A model generated the notes under the pieces. That model was not told where the DNA came from, did no database searches, and saw only the letters and a program-made list of their open reading frames with translations. Below are positions 1-8,065 of a stretch of 64,000 nucleotides of DNA, one piece after another. This DNA is from Bacillota bacterium. Lineage in GTDB: Bacteria > Bacillota > Sulfobacillia > JAJZYS01 > JAJYTV01. Both the position numbers and the translations under genes were made by a program. How positions within the stretch are numbered: position 1 is the stretch's first letter; each line of letters starts with the position of its first letter. The stretch lies in the NCBI GenBank assembly GCA_021793315.1, contig JAJYSZ010000003.1, forward strand, positions 1 to 64,000, in the 5' to 3' direction.

Positions 1-409
1 GCTCCTCCTGGCTCATATCCATCACTCTCTCGCCTAGCATGCCGGCATGCCTCTGAGGCCATCACCGACTGCCTGGGCCTTCGCCGTCAGGCCCGATCCG
101 TCCCTCCTCCACCGCTCAAAACAGCGAGGAGCCAGAAATCAATGCGAATCTCGCTGACAGGCAGCCAAGGAGGCCCTGCGCGACAACCCGATGGGACAGG
201 GTGCCCAGCGCACGCCGATGGGGGTGATTCCCAGCGGCCCTGGCTGCGTCTGTCGAGCGCGACCGTGCAGCCTGCTCGGTGTCGGAAAACGACCTCGGGT
301 CTGAGGTTCTTGGCGCGAGCACCAGGGTGGGCCGGGATGTCGTACGCTCTGCCCTCCAGGGAGCCGGGGGCATCCTCCGCCGCCTGGCCCGACTTAGCAG
401 GCGGCGCAA
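1..409. other. Left-edge stretch without a convincing gene
   Basis: The ORFs here (for example on the minus strand at 116..409) have low-complexity Arg/Ser/Pro composition typical of out-of-frame GC-rich DNA and no ribosome binding site that I can see. A perfect 14-bp palindrome, GCATGCCGGCATGC, lies at 37..50. Just inside it a minus-strand ATG at 22..20 would read MDMSQEE off the left edge, so the start of a leftward gene is possible. The region may hold its promoter, but no clear -35/-10 pair was found. Confidence 0.4.
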
Positions 410-1144
410 TCAGGACGCGGGCACGCTCGGCACGACGTTCGGCTGCGCGGCATGCGGCGGCAGCTTGAGGGCCGAACTGCCGCGTACGAAGCAGGTGACG
501 CCTCGTGTGATCGCCTGGGCGATCTGGCGCTGGTAATCAGGCTGCAGCAGGCGGCTACGCTCGGCGGGGTTCGAGATGAAGCCCACCTCGATCAGAGCGG
601 CCGGGATCTTCAGATGGCGCATGAGATAGAGATCCCTGGTCATATCCAGCTGACGGCGGCTGCCGCTGAGAGCGGTCATTTCGGCGTGTAGGCACGAGCC
701 AAGCAGCTGGCGCTCGGCATCGGGGTTCTCGCCGATGAACACCTGCGCGCCGTGCACCGAAGCATCCGAATACTTGTTGGCGTGGATACTGAGGAAGATG
801 CCCGCATCGTGGCGGGTGGCCAGCTCAACCCTCGCCGCAAGGTTCTGGCGCTGCAGGTTATCTGGCTTCTGGCCGCGCGGTACCAGGTTGTGATCGGCCT
901 GCCGGCTCTCCAGGACATTGGCGCCCGCCTTGCGCAAGGCGGCTGCCGTCTCCCGGCTGATGTCCAGCACCAGATCCTTCTCGTCGAGCCCCGCGGCGCT
1001 GGCGCCGTTGTCGCGCCCGCCATGGCCCGCGTCGACGACGATCACCTGTCCGTGAAGATCGGCCTTAGGCCGGGCGGCCTGGGCCAGCGAACCGTTGCCG
1101 AGAACCGCAAGGCATGCCAGCATGCCAAAAAGATGATGTCGCAT
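410..1144 (-). CDS. cwlD: N-acetylmuramoyl-L-alanine amidase, CwlD-like (spore cortex)
   Basis: An exported zinc amidase of the Amidase_3 family, which cleaves the amide bond between N-acetylmuramic acid and the stem peptide. CwlD members act in forespore cortex synthesis, making muramic-delta-lactam. The 244-residue product starts with a signal peptide (to about residue 23). It then shows the family motifs: VDAGHGGRDNGA with the first zinc His, FLSIHANKY with the second, and IEVGFISNP with the catalytic Glu near residue 200. The stretch LYLMRHLKIPAALIEVGF resembles CwlD more than AmiA/AmiC, and the length matches CwlD. The ATG at 1144 has only a weak ribosome binding site. A spore role fits the SASP gene at 58 kb. 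A general autolysin remains possible. Confidence 0.85.
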   Translation of the reverse strand: MRHHLFGMLACLAVLGNGSLAQAARPKADLHGQVIVVDAGHGGRDNGASAAGLDEKDLVLDISRETAAALRKAGANVLESRQADHNLVPRGQKPDNLQRQNLAARVELATRHDAGIFLSIHANKYSDASVHGAQVFIGENPDAERQLLGSCLHAEMTALSGSRRQLDMTRDLYLMRHLKIPAALIEVGFISNPAERSRLLQPDYQRQIAQAITRGVTCFVRGSSALKLPPHAAQPNVVPSVPAS

Positions 1145-1194
1145 GGGTCTAGTCTGCGCGCGGCAGGGCAGTCCTACGCAGCCAGCAAACAGTT

Positions 1195-1222
1195 GACGGG
1201 CCCGGCGTGCGCCGAGCCCGTC
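1195..1222 (-). terminator. Hairpin terminator after the RRM gene
   Basis: GACGGGC and GCCCGTC pair, with an inner CGGC/GCCG stem. It lies just after the stop of the leftward RRM gene and before the amidase start. It has no long T run, so efficiency is uncertain. Confidence 0.55.
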
Positions 1223-1236
1223 AGGCGAATTACAGC

Positions 1237-1512
1237 TTAGTAACGGCGAGGAGACGGCGCCCGGTTTTCACGGGGCTTCGCCTCGTTGACCGTAAGCTCG
1301 CGGCCTTCCCAGTCTGCGCCGTTCAGGGCGTCGATGACTTCCTGGGCCTTGTCGGCCGGGACCTCGACGAACCCGAAGCCGCGCGAACGGCCCGTCTCAC
1401 GGTCGGTTGCGATGCGCGCCGCGATTACCTCGGCGTACTGCGAAACCGCCCGGGTCAGGTCCTCGCTGGTAACAGACCACGGCAGGTTGCCGAAATACAG
1501 AGTCTTGACCAA
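1237..1512 (-). CDS. Small RNA-binding protein with one RRM domain
   Basis: A 91-residue single-RRM protein of the kind found in cyanobacteria and some Firmicutes, expected to bind RNA in the cytoplasm, often during cold or stress. RNP2 is LYFGNL near residue 5 and RNP1 is RGFGFVEV near residue 44, in the expected order. A short Arg/Pro tail (NRAPSPRRY) follows the domain. The start is TTG at 1512 with AGGA six bases upstream. The gene is followed by a hairpin at 1195..1222. The 148-bp upstream spacer holds no other gene and may be a long 5' leader, as is common for cold-regulated RNA-binding genes; that is inference. Confidence 0.88.
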   Translation of the reverse strand: MVKTLYFGNLPWSVTSEDLTRAVSQYAEVIAARIATDRETGRSRGFGFVEVPADKAQEVIDALNGADWEGRELTVNEAKPRENRAPSPRRY

Positions 1513-1660
1513 GTCTTATCCTGCACTCCCTTCATTCTGTTCGTTCGCTTGGAAGTGCCAGGAGACATTGGCCAAAAACTCGAGCCACTGGACCCAGACA
1601 AGCTGCCCAAAGCGACACCAACAATATAGCGCCGGCGGCCTGCGTTTGCAAGTTCGCGCC

Positions 1661-1789
1661 CTAGTCGGCCTCGCCCTCGGAGGCAGCAGCCGACGGCTCG
1701 GCCCGGCCGCAGCACTCGCCGTAGTTGAGCCCCGAACCGCAGGGGCACGGCTCGTTCGGCTCAGGGGTGGCGCGCCGTTCCTCATCCAT
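1661..1789 (-). CDS. SEC-C zinc-motif mini-protein (42 aa)
   Basis: The ORF track hides this gene inside a longer frame (1661..2191). An ideal AGGAGGT lies seven bases before an ATG at 1789, which gives a 42-residue protein. Its core EPCPCGSGLNYGECCG is the SEC-C motif (CxCxSGx8CC), the zinc module found at the C terminus of SecA and in many small or multidomain proteins. Here it stands almost alone, flanked by acidic tails. Function is unknown: a SecB/chaperone or ribosome contact is plausible from SecA, but not shown. It is probably the first gene of a unit continuing into the RRM gene 148 bp downstream. Confidence 0.8.
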   Translation of the reverse strand: MDEERRATPEPNEPCPCGSGLNYGECCGRAEPSAAASEGEAD

Positions 1790-1973
1790 GTGGGCACCTC
1801 CTTGCGCCAGTCCGTCACAGCTAGCTATGCCGCCGAGATCCTGGAAATACGCTCTTCGCGACAGCTCGGGGCCCTTTGGCGCAGTCCGTTCGGGCATTGT
1901 GGCCGTGGCGCCGCCGTGCCCAAATGGCATTAGATGCCGGCCCAGGACTCTGGCCGGCGTGGAGGTGGAGCCG

Positions 1974-2207
1974 ATGCCGGTGGTCACGACGGCACTTCTG
2001 GACACGAGAGGGCTGCTCTGTCCGGGACCGCTCATGGAAGCCATCCGCGCCATGCGACATGTCGATGCGGGCCAGACGCTCGTCATCCTGAGCGATGATC
2101 CCGGTGCACGCACGGACATCGCTCTCTGGGCGGAGAAGTCCGGCAACGAGTTGGTTTCCATTGTCGAACAGGTCGGCTGGAACGAGATCACGCTGCGGCG
2201 GAACTGA
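1974..2207 (+). CDS. TusA-family sulfur carrier protein
   Basis: A 77-residue protein of the TusA/SirA family (cytosolic sulfur carriers). The conserved CPxP motif is present as RGLLCPGPLMEAI near residue 16, where the Cys holds a persulfide. The beta-alpha fold and closing LRRN match the family length. GGAGGTGGAG upstream fixes the ATG at 1974 and excludes the longer frame from 1725. It stands alone between the leftward SEC-C gene and the converging mannosidase, so its partner (tRNA thiolation, molybdoenzyme maturation or sulfur oxidation) cannot be read from context. Confidence 0.88.
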   Translation: MPVVTTALLDTRGLLCPGPLMEAIRAMRHVDAGQTLVILSDDPGARTDIALWAEKSGNELVSIVEQVGWNEITLRRN

Positions 2208-2231
2208 GCCTTTGGCAGGGCCGTGCACGGC

Positions 2232-5200
2232 TTAGCGCCGTGTGCGGCCCTCGTCGCTTGCTGGCGTCAGGCGGATGGCGATCGGCTGATAGGGCTGGTA
2301 GCGCAGTCGCAGGCTGCGGCCGTCTGCGGACCTGGCGAGCATCTCGTCATCCTCCTTGGGCTGCTCGCTGACGAGATCGCAGGGTGCGGCGGAGTCGAGC
2401 CGCCAGGGGAAGGCCAGTTCGCACGCTCCCCGATCCCCGAAGAGTTCGCCGAGGTAGGCGATGACGTCGCCGGAACCGTCCTCGGCAGGTTTCAGTCCGA
2501 GCAGCCGGAGGTTGTCCGGCAGTCCGGCGCAGGGCCCTGTCGGCATGGTCGGAACCGCTTCGCGCAGGTCGGCGGAAATGCCGGCGGCGTGCACGTGCGC
2601 TTTCGCCATGACCCCTGCGTCGCGCCAGTCGCCGCGATGCGGCAGCAGTTCGAGGCAGACGGGAGCCGGCTCCTCGTCTGCATGTGGGTCGGGATAGAGC
2701 GGGGAGGTGGCGATGGTCAGGTAAAGCGTGCCGCCTACGACTGCATGGCCGTAGCGCGCATCGTTGAGGAGCGCGAGACCGAGGTGCGGCTCCCCAAGGT
2801 CCGCGAAGCGATGCGCGGGCCACTCCCAGTGCGCTTCATCCGCAGGGCCGGAGCCCACGACCGGGTGGAGGTCGCAGCCCCACATGCCCTCGGCCGCAAC
2901 CGACTGGGCTTTGAGGTTCGTCGGCAGGGCATAGCGCAGCACGACGTGGCGCGCCGGCTGCCGTGCCGTGACCGAGACGGTCAGGCGACCGCTCTGCCGT
3001 TCCAGCGCGATCAGCTCGTGCACGTCCATGCCCTCGGGACCCTTGTGGCGCAGCAGGACCGCATCCCGCAGGGGGCCGAACTCCAGCTGGACGGGCTCGA
3101 GGTGCTGGAGATCAAGCGGCACGCGCAGCTCCGGCGGCACGAGCTCCCAGGCGTCAAACTGGTCGGGGTGCTGGCGGTAGACCTCCAGGCCGGCGATGCC
3201 TGCCAGCAGCTCCTCACCCGCATAGCGCAGGCTTTCGATGCCGCACCGGCCTATCTTGACCTTGAGCTCGCCACCCTTGAGCCAGACTTCGTCGCAGGGC
3301 CGTGGCGGCACGGCCGCCACCGGCTCGACGCGCGTCACGGGCAGGGCGGCGATGCCGAGGGCCGGCAGGGCCGGCGCGGGCACGAGGTAGCCCTCGCCGG
3401 TTCGCTGGATGGCTGCGGGGTGGCCATCCCCGTCCAGCGGGGCGAACGGCCGCGACACCTCGACGAGTCGGTCGCTGGAAGCAAAGCCCGCGCGGCTGGC
3501 AAGCACGAGGCATGCCTGCGGTGGTCCCTCGGGGCAGAGGGCGTCGACCGCGGCGGCATCCTCGTGGCGCGTGCGGGCCAAAAGCGGCTCGACCTCCGCC
3601 CGCAGATCCTCGTACACAGCGCCGATCGACGAACCGGGCAGGATGTCGTGGAACTGAAGCCGCATCAGCGCGCGCCAGTCCGCCGACGGTCTGCCGCGTC
3701 CGCCCGAGGCCCAAGTGCTGCGCGTCTCGGCTGCGGTGAGCAGCGACTCCGCCTGGCGCAGCAGGTACTTCGCCCAGCTTTGCGTCGTGTAGGTGCCCCT
3801 GTGGTACTCGAGATAGAGCGGCCCGCGCAGTGCAGGCGTCCCGCTGTCGGGCAGGACGGACGCCAGTGGCTCCCAGCGAAGGCGCGGCATCAGCGGAAGT
3901 TCGCCATAGCGCCGCAGGCGTTCGATCATCTCGGGGGTCGGCCCGCCGCCGCCGTCGCCGTGGCCAAACGCATAGAGGAAGGCGCCGCGTCCTCCGTCCA
4001 GGGCATGACGCTCCGCAGTCTGGCGCAGGTCGCCGAGCGTCGCAGGGGCGTTGTAGCCGCCTTCCGTCGCGGAGAAGAGGTGTCCCTGCACCGAGGCTCC
4101 GTCCGGTCCGACCCAGGTGAAGTCCGTGTAGGGGAAGCGCGTCGTGTCATTCCAGCGCAGCTTGGTCGTGCAGAAATGGCGCACGCCGGCGGCAGCTAGG
4201 AGCGTGGGCAGGCCTGCCGCAAAGCCGAAGCTGTCGGGCAGAAACGCGGTCCTGGGGCGTACGCCGAACTGGCTCTCGTAATACCGCAGGCCGTAGAGGA
4301 GGTGGCGCAGGACCGCCGCGGCGTCCGGCAGCTGGCCGTCGATCTCGACCCATGTGGCGCCGAGTGCTTCGATGCGCCCTTCGCCGACCAAGCCCTGAAG
4401 GCGGCGGAACAGGGCGGGATCGTCCTCCTTGAGCCATTGCCACAGCTCGGGCTGGGATATGCCCAGGCGCCAGTCCGGGTGGCTCTCCAGGAGCTCGGCC
4501 TGGCTTGCATAGGTGCGCCGCGCCTTCTTGCGGGCGGTCTCCATGCGCCAGAGCCAGGCGAGATCTATGTGGGCGTGCCCGAGCGGCACCGCCTCCCCGA
4601 CGCCGTCCGGCAGGTCTGCCTTGAGGGTGGCGAAGAGCCGGCGCAGCGCGGCGGCCGTCTCGCTAACCGCGGCCTCCACCTCGTCGCGGGGTGGACCCTG
4701 CAGGAAAGGCAGTCCGCCGCCCCCGGCCCGCAATGCCCGCCTGAGACCTTCCTCCTCCGCCGATGCGCCGTGGCGGCGAAGCCAGTCCTGCAGCACCGCG
4801 CGGTCGGGCGCGAGGGCACGTAGCGGACGCAGGGCAGCCAAGAGACCTTCCGTGGCCAGCTTGGCCGCGACAATGGGCGTGCGCCCGTCCAGGGCCCACT
4901 CCGCGAGCACCTCAAGGTCGAGGGCGGCAGCAGCGGCTGTGCGGTCGATGCGCTGCCAGGCCAGGCGGACGCGGGGCGATGGCACCTCGACGCCCATGAG
5001 TCCCGTCCGGAGGACTTCGAGCGTCAGAAGATGTCGGCCGGGCGGCAGGTGAAGGTCCGCGTGGCGGTGAAACGCGTTGCTCGCCGCACGGCTGATCCCG
5101 TCGACCTGCAACAGGCCCTCGCCGTCGACGTCCAGGCGCAGGCGCGCATCGGGCCAGGGCACCTCGGTCTCGATCTGGACCCGAAGCTCGTCCGCGTTCG

Positions 5201-5357
5201 GATCGGGCCAAAGGCCGCGCGGACCGAGCGGCTGCGGCGAGGAAGCCTTGCCGTCCTTCAGGCAGACGACACGAGGGACGGCGATCGGACGCTCTGCGAG
5301 AATGCTGAAGCGGTCGAGGGCGGTCTGCCAGAAGCGGAACTCGGTCTTGAAGTCCAT
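2232..5357 (-). CDS. GH38 alpha-mannosidase
   Basis: A 1041-residue cytoplasmic retaining alpha-mannosidase of glycoside hydrolase family 38; no signal peptide is seen. The catalytic domain shows HAHIDLAWLW near residue 260 (zinc-binding His and Asp) and FLPDSFGFAAGLP near residue 370, whose Asp is the expected nucleophile. The middle and C-terminal beta domains of the family follow. The start is set at ATG 5357 because GGGAGG precedes it; the 1058-residue frame in the track begins upstream in the intergenic DNA. It diverges from an MFS carrier, with a PHP hydrolase next along, which suggests a catabolic group for mannosides or related glycans. Confidence 0.93.
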   Translation of the reverse strand: MDFKTEFRFWQTALDRFSILAERPIAVPRVVCLKDGKASSPQPLGPRGLWPDPNADELRVQIETEVPWPDARLRLDVDGEGLLQVDGISRAASNAFHRHADLHLPPGRHLLTLEVLRTGLMGVEVPSPRVRLAWQRIDRTAAAAALDLEVLAEWALDGRTPIVAAKLATEGLLAALRPLRALAPDRAVLQDWLRRHGASAEEEGLRRALRAGGGGLPFLQGPPRDEVEAAVSETAAALRRLFATLKADLPDGVGEAVPLGHAHIDLAWLWRMETARKKARRTYASQAELLESHPDWRLGISQPELWQWLKEDDPALFRRLQGLVGEGRIEALGATWVEIDGQLPDAAAVLRHLLYGLRYYESQFGVRPRTAFLPDSFGFAAGLPTLLAAAGVRHFCTTKLRWNDTTRFPYTDFTWVGPDGASVQGHLFSATEGGYNAPATLGDLRQTAERHALDGGRGAFLYAFGHGDGGGGPTPEMIERLRRYGELPLMPRLRWEPLASVLPDSGTPALRGPLYLEYHRGTYTTQSWAKYLLRQAESLLTAAETRSTWASGGRGRPSADWRALMRLQFHDILPGSSIGAVYEDLRAEVEPLLARTRHEDAAAVDALCPEGPPQACLVLASRAGFASSDRLVEVSRPFAPLDGDGHPAAIQRTGEGYLVPAPALPALGIAALPVTRVEPVAAVPPRPCDEVWLKGGELKVKIGRCGIESLRYAGEELLAGIAGLEVYRQHPDQFDAWELVPPELRVPLDLQHLEPVQLEFGPLRDAVLLRHKGPEGMDVHELIALERQSGRLTVSVTARQPARHVVLRYALPTNLKAQSVAAEGMWGCDLHPVVGSGPADEAHWEWPAHRFADLGEPHLGLALLNDARYGHAVVGGTLYLTIATSPLYPDPHADEEPAPVCLELLPHRGDWRDAGVMAKAHVHAAGISADLREAVPTMPTGPCAGLPDNLRLLGLKPAEDGSGDVIAYLGELFGDRGACELAFPWRLDSAAPCDLVSEQPKEDDEMLARSADGRSLRLRYQPYQPIAIRLTPASDEGRTRR

Positions 5358-5436
5358 CTCAAGCCTCCCGGTCGAGGTGTGGAAAGAGGGGTTCGGCTGT
5401 GCGGACAAGCCTCGCGTCTTGAGTCAGGCGGCTGCG

Positions 5437-6645
5437 GTGCTGCCTAAGGAACGGCTTGATTTCCGGCGCACCTTCCTGCTGGGATTCGGCATGTTCTCGA
5501 TCTCGATCGCAAGTGCACTGTACAACGCCTACGTGCCGCTATTCCTGCGGCACTATCTCACCAGCGTCGGCCTCATCGGTGCGATCGTGGCCTTCCGCTC
5601 CCTTTCCGGACTCATCCTGAACCTCTACTTCGCTGCCCGCTCCGACCGCACCTGGACCCGCCAAGGCCGACGCATGCCCTACATCGTCATCGGCATGCCG
5701 ATCGCCGGTGTGCTCTTTCTGATGTTTCCCTGGCAGTTCGGCGCCGTCTTCCTTGTCGTGATCGACATCGTCTACGCTTTTTCGTCCAATATTTTCTACG
5801 CCCCGACCATAGCCCTGATGCCGGACATCACGCCGGCATCGCTGCGCAGCCAGGCCAACGGCGTCATCAACCTGCTGGCGGGCATCGGGGCCCTGCTCGC
5901 GTTCTTCGGCGGGCCGATCCTCTACGGCGTCTCCCGCGACCTGCCCTTTCTCGTGGTAGGTCTCCTGTTTTTCGTCATCCCGGCGCTGATGCGCTGGGGC
6001 ATCCGCGAGCCCGCGGACATTCCCCGCTCGGAGTCGGTCGGGCTCGTCCACCTCTGGCGGGCGGCTGTGGAGGTGTGGCAGAACGCGGACCGCACAGGCG
6101 TCTATCTCCTGCTCGCCATTTTCTTCTGGACAGCGGGCGAGAGTTCTGTCGACACCTTTTTCGTCACCTACGGTGTCTATCATCTGCACATGACATCGGG
6201 CACCGCCGTGATCACCATCGGCATCTTCGCCGTCGCCTACCTGCTGGGCGCGTACCCGAGCGGGGTCCTCTCCGGCAAGATCGGACGCAAGCTCACGTTG
6301 CAGATCGGCGCTCTTGTGCTCGGGATAGCGTTCCTCGCCATCCCCCTCCTGCCGAGCCTTCTCATGCTGCGCGCCGTGGCCTTCGTCGGTGGACTCGGCT
6401 GGGCACTGGTCAACATCAACGGTTACCCCTGGGTGACAGACCTCACCAAGACCAAGATGGGAGCCTACACCGGTCTCTACATCCTCGCGACGGGACTTGC
6501 CACCGTCGCGGCGCAGCCTCTCATCGGGCTCGCGATGGACCATCTCGGCTACCAGATGCTCTTCTACATCGCCGGCCCGGCCTGCCTGATCGCCCTCGGG
6601 CTGCTGTTCGGGACAGGCAGGCCTCAGGTGCGCGCCGCGAAGTAG
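5437..6645 (+). CDS. MFS transporter, probably sugar uptake
   Basis: A twelve-helix major facilitator carrier of about 402 residues. The first helix begins at FRRTFLLGFGMFSISIAS and the loop after helix 2 carries RSDRTWTRQGRRMPY, the basic motif seen in sugar/cation symporters of the GPH/SLC45 type. The start is uncertain: the track frame opens at 5077 inside the divergent mannosidase. In-frame candidates are GTG 5377, TTG 5419 and GTG 5437; the last is taken because it leaves room for a promoter and gives a normal N terminus. Its stop overlaps the converging PHP gene by 22 bases. Pairing with GH38 suggests uptake of an oligosaccharide, which is inference. Confidence 0.85.
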   Translation: MLPKERLDFRRTFLLGFGMFSISIASALYNAYVPLFLRHYLTSVGLIGAIVAFRSLSGLILNLYFAARSDRTWTRQGRRMPYIVIGMPIAGVLFLMFPWQFGAVFLVVIDIVYAFSSNIFYAPTIALMPDITPASLRSQANGVINLLAGIGALLAFFGGPILYGVSRDLPFLVVGLLFFVIPALMRWGIREPADIPRSESVGLVHLWRAAVEVWQNADRTGVYLLLAIFFWTAGESSVDTFFVTYGVYHLHMTSGTAVITIGIFAVAYLLGAYPSGVLSGKIGRKLTLQIGALVLGIAFLAIPLLPSLLMLRAVAFVGGLGWALVNINGYPWVTDLTKTKMGAYTGLYILATGLATVAAQPLIGLAMDHLGYQMLFYIAGPACLIALGLLFGTGRPQVRAAK

Positions 6646-7898
6646 ATGGGGTTCGAAAAGGCAGCCGGAAGTTCGTAGCGTACCTCTTCGAACCAGCGCC
6701 AGAGTTCGGCCCGCCAGAAGGAACGGCCGTCGCGCAGGAAATTCAGGTGGAGCTCGCCGCTTTCGAGCACCGATTCCTGCTCGAGGCCGCGCTCGCTGAA
6801 AAGCCGCAGGCGATCCCCAGCGCGGGCGGTCGACCTGATCTCGAGCTGCTCGGGACTGCCTGCGGGCACGACGTCTCCCTGCATCGACGACCCGCAGCGG
6901 AGGTCAAGCAGCGGCCCCTCAGGCGCCACGCTCAGGGCGACGTGCCCTTGGCGCAGGGCGGCCAGCACGCCGTCTGCCGTGGGGCTGTCCGTGCGCACCC
7001 AGTTCGTCGGCATGCCGTAGCGGACGAACGGATGCGGGACATGGCGATCGCTGCCGCCGATCGCGGGCAGACGACGCCCGCCTGCAAGCTGCTGCTGCCA
7101 CCAGGCGAGCGCCGCTTGGTTGCACGGCCGCCAAGGGCCGTTCCAGAGCTCGACGGCGTCCATCGGCAGGTCAAGCCCCCAGCCCCAGGCACAACCCTTG
7201 CAGCTGTCGTCGAAGGGATGGCTGACGGAGACGAATGCGCCATGCGCTCGCGCCTCCTCGATGCCTCTCAGGGCTTCTTCCGCGCTTTGCACGCGGAAGT
7301 CGCGCAACGGACGGTCGCTGCCGAGCAGGTTGCAGTGCCCCTCCAGAGTCGTCCATTCCATGCCCTGGATCGCGAACACGTCCGGGCGCACCGGGAAGGC
7401 CTGGGCGGCCGTCGCGGTGTTGTGGTCCGTGAGGGCGACGAAGTCGAGGCCGAGATCGGCGATGGCATCGGCCACCTGCCAGGGGGCATCAGCGCCGTCG
7501 CTGTGGGTGGTGTGAACGTGCAGTTCGCCGCGCAGCCAGCGGGGTGCCGCGGGGAGGTAGCGCACGCGGACAGTGACGTCGCACGCGGGCGACGTCACCT
7601 GGTAGGCACCGAGGAGAACCGCCCAGCGACCGGCCTGAAGCGCACCGGGGCGATAGCCGGGCGTCGCACGGGCGAGCCCGATGACCGCCTCGCGCCTGGC
7701 TCCGCCGCTCCAGCCGCGCACGCCTTGGGGATCGGCCACGCCGAAGTCGATCACCGTAGCCTTGGGCCCCTCGACCTCAATGCAGATCTGCAGTTCTGCC
7801 GCGTCGGCGGGACAGTCGAACGGCAGTTCGAGATAGCCGCCCTCAGCGGAACTGTCGACGTGATAACGCTGTTCGAAAAGATGGCGCCAATCCTGCAC
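6624..7898 (-). CDS. PHP-domain metallohydrolase (CehA/McbA type)
   Basis: A 424-residue protein with an N-terminal beta-rich region (about 1-155) and a PHP phosphoesterase domain. Metal ligands are visible in GELHVHTTHSDGADAP near residue 160, FVALTDHNTATAA near residue 190, then GMEW and SVSHPFDD. This arrangement fits the CehA/McbA branch, which hydrolyses phosphodiesters or, in one case, carbaryl esters. The start is GTG 7898 with AAGGGGG eight bases upstream. No signal peptide was seen. It sits between the mannosidase/MFS pair and a divergent amidohydrolase, all of catabolic type; the true substrate is unknown. Confidence 0.85.
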   Translation of the reverse strand: MQDWRHLFEQRYHVDSSAEGGYLELPFDCPADAAELQICIEVEGPKATVIDFGVADPQGVRGWSGGARREAVIGLARATPGYRPGALQAGRWAVLLGAYQVTSPACDVTVRVRYLPAAPRWLRGELHVHTTHSDGADAPWQVADAIADLGLDFVALTDHNTATAAQAFPVRPDVFAIQGMEWTTLEGHCNLLGSDRPLRDFRVQSAEEALRGIEEARAHGAFVSVSHPFDDSCKGCAWGWGLDLPMDAVELWNGPWRPCNQAALAWWQQQLAGGRRLPAIGGSDRHVPHPFVRYGMPTNWVRTDSPTADGVLAALRQGHVALSVAPEGPLLDLRCGSSMQGDVVPAGSPEQLEIRSTARAGDRLRLFSERGLEQESVLESGELHLNFLRDGRSFWRAELWRWFEEVRYELPAAFSNPIYFAART

Positions 7899-8065
7899 TG
7901 GAAAGCCCCCTTGCCGTCCCGCCCTAGCTTCAAGGCGGTTCCCCGCCAGTCCTGCGCCAAGGGTGGGGCGACTCTGGCCAGGGAATCGCGGGCGTCAGCG
8001 AGAAGTGGTCAGGAGCGAAGCCGGCGACAAAGCGATGTCAGAGGACAGGAGCGTGAACCAAGCCA

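Noticed and set aside
2223-4199. 658-residue plus-strand ORF
   Set aside because: Entirely antisense to the GH38 mannosidase, which has clear catalytic motifs.
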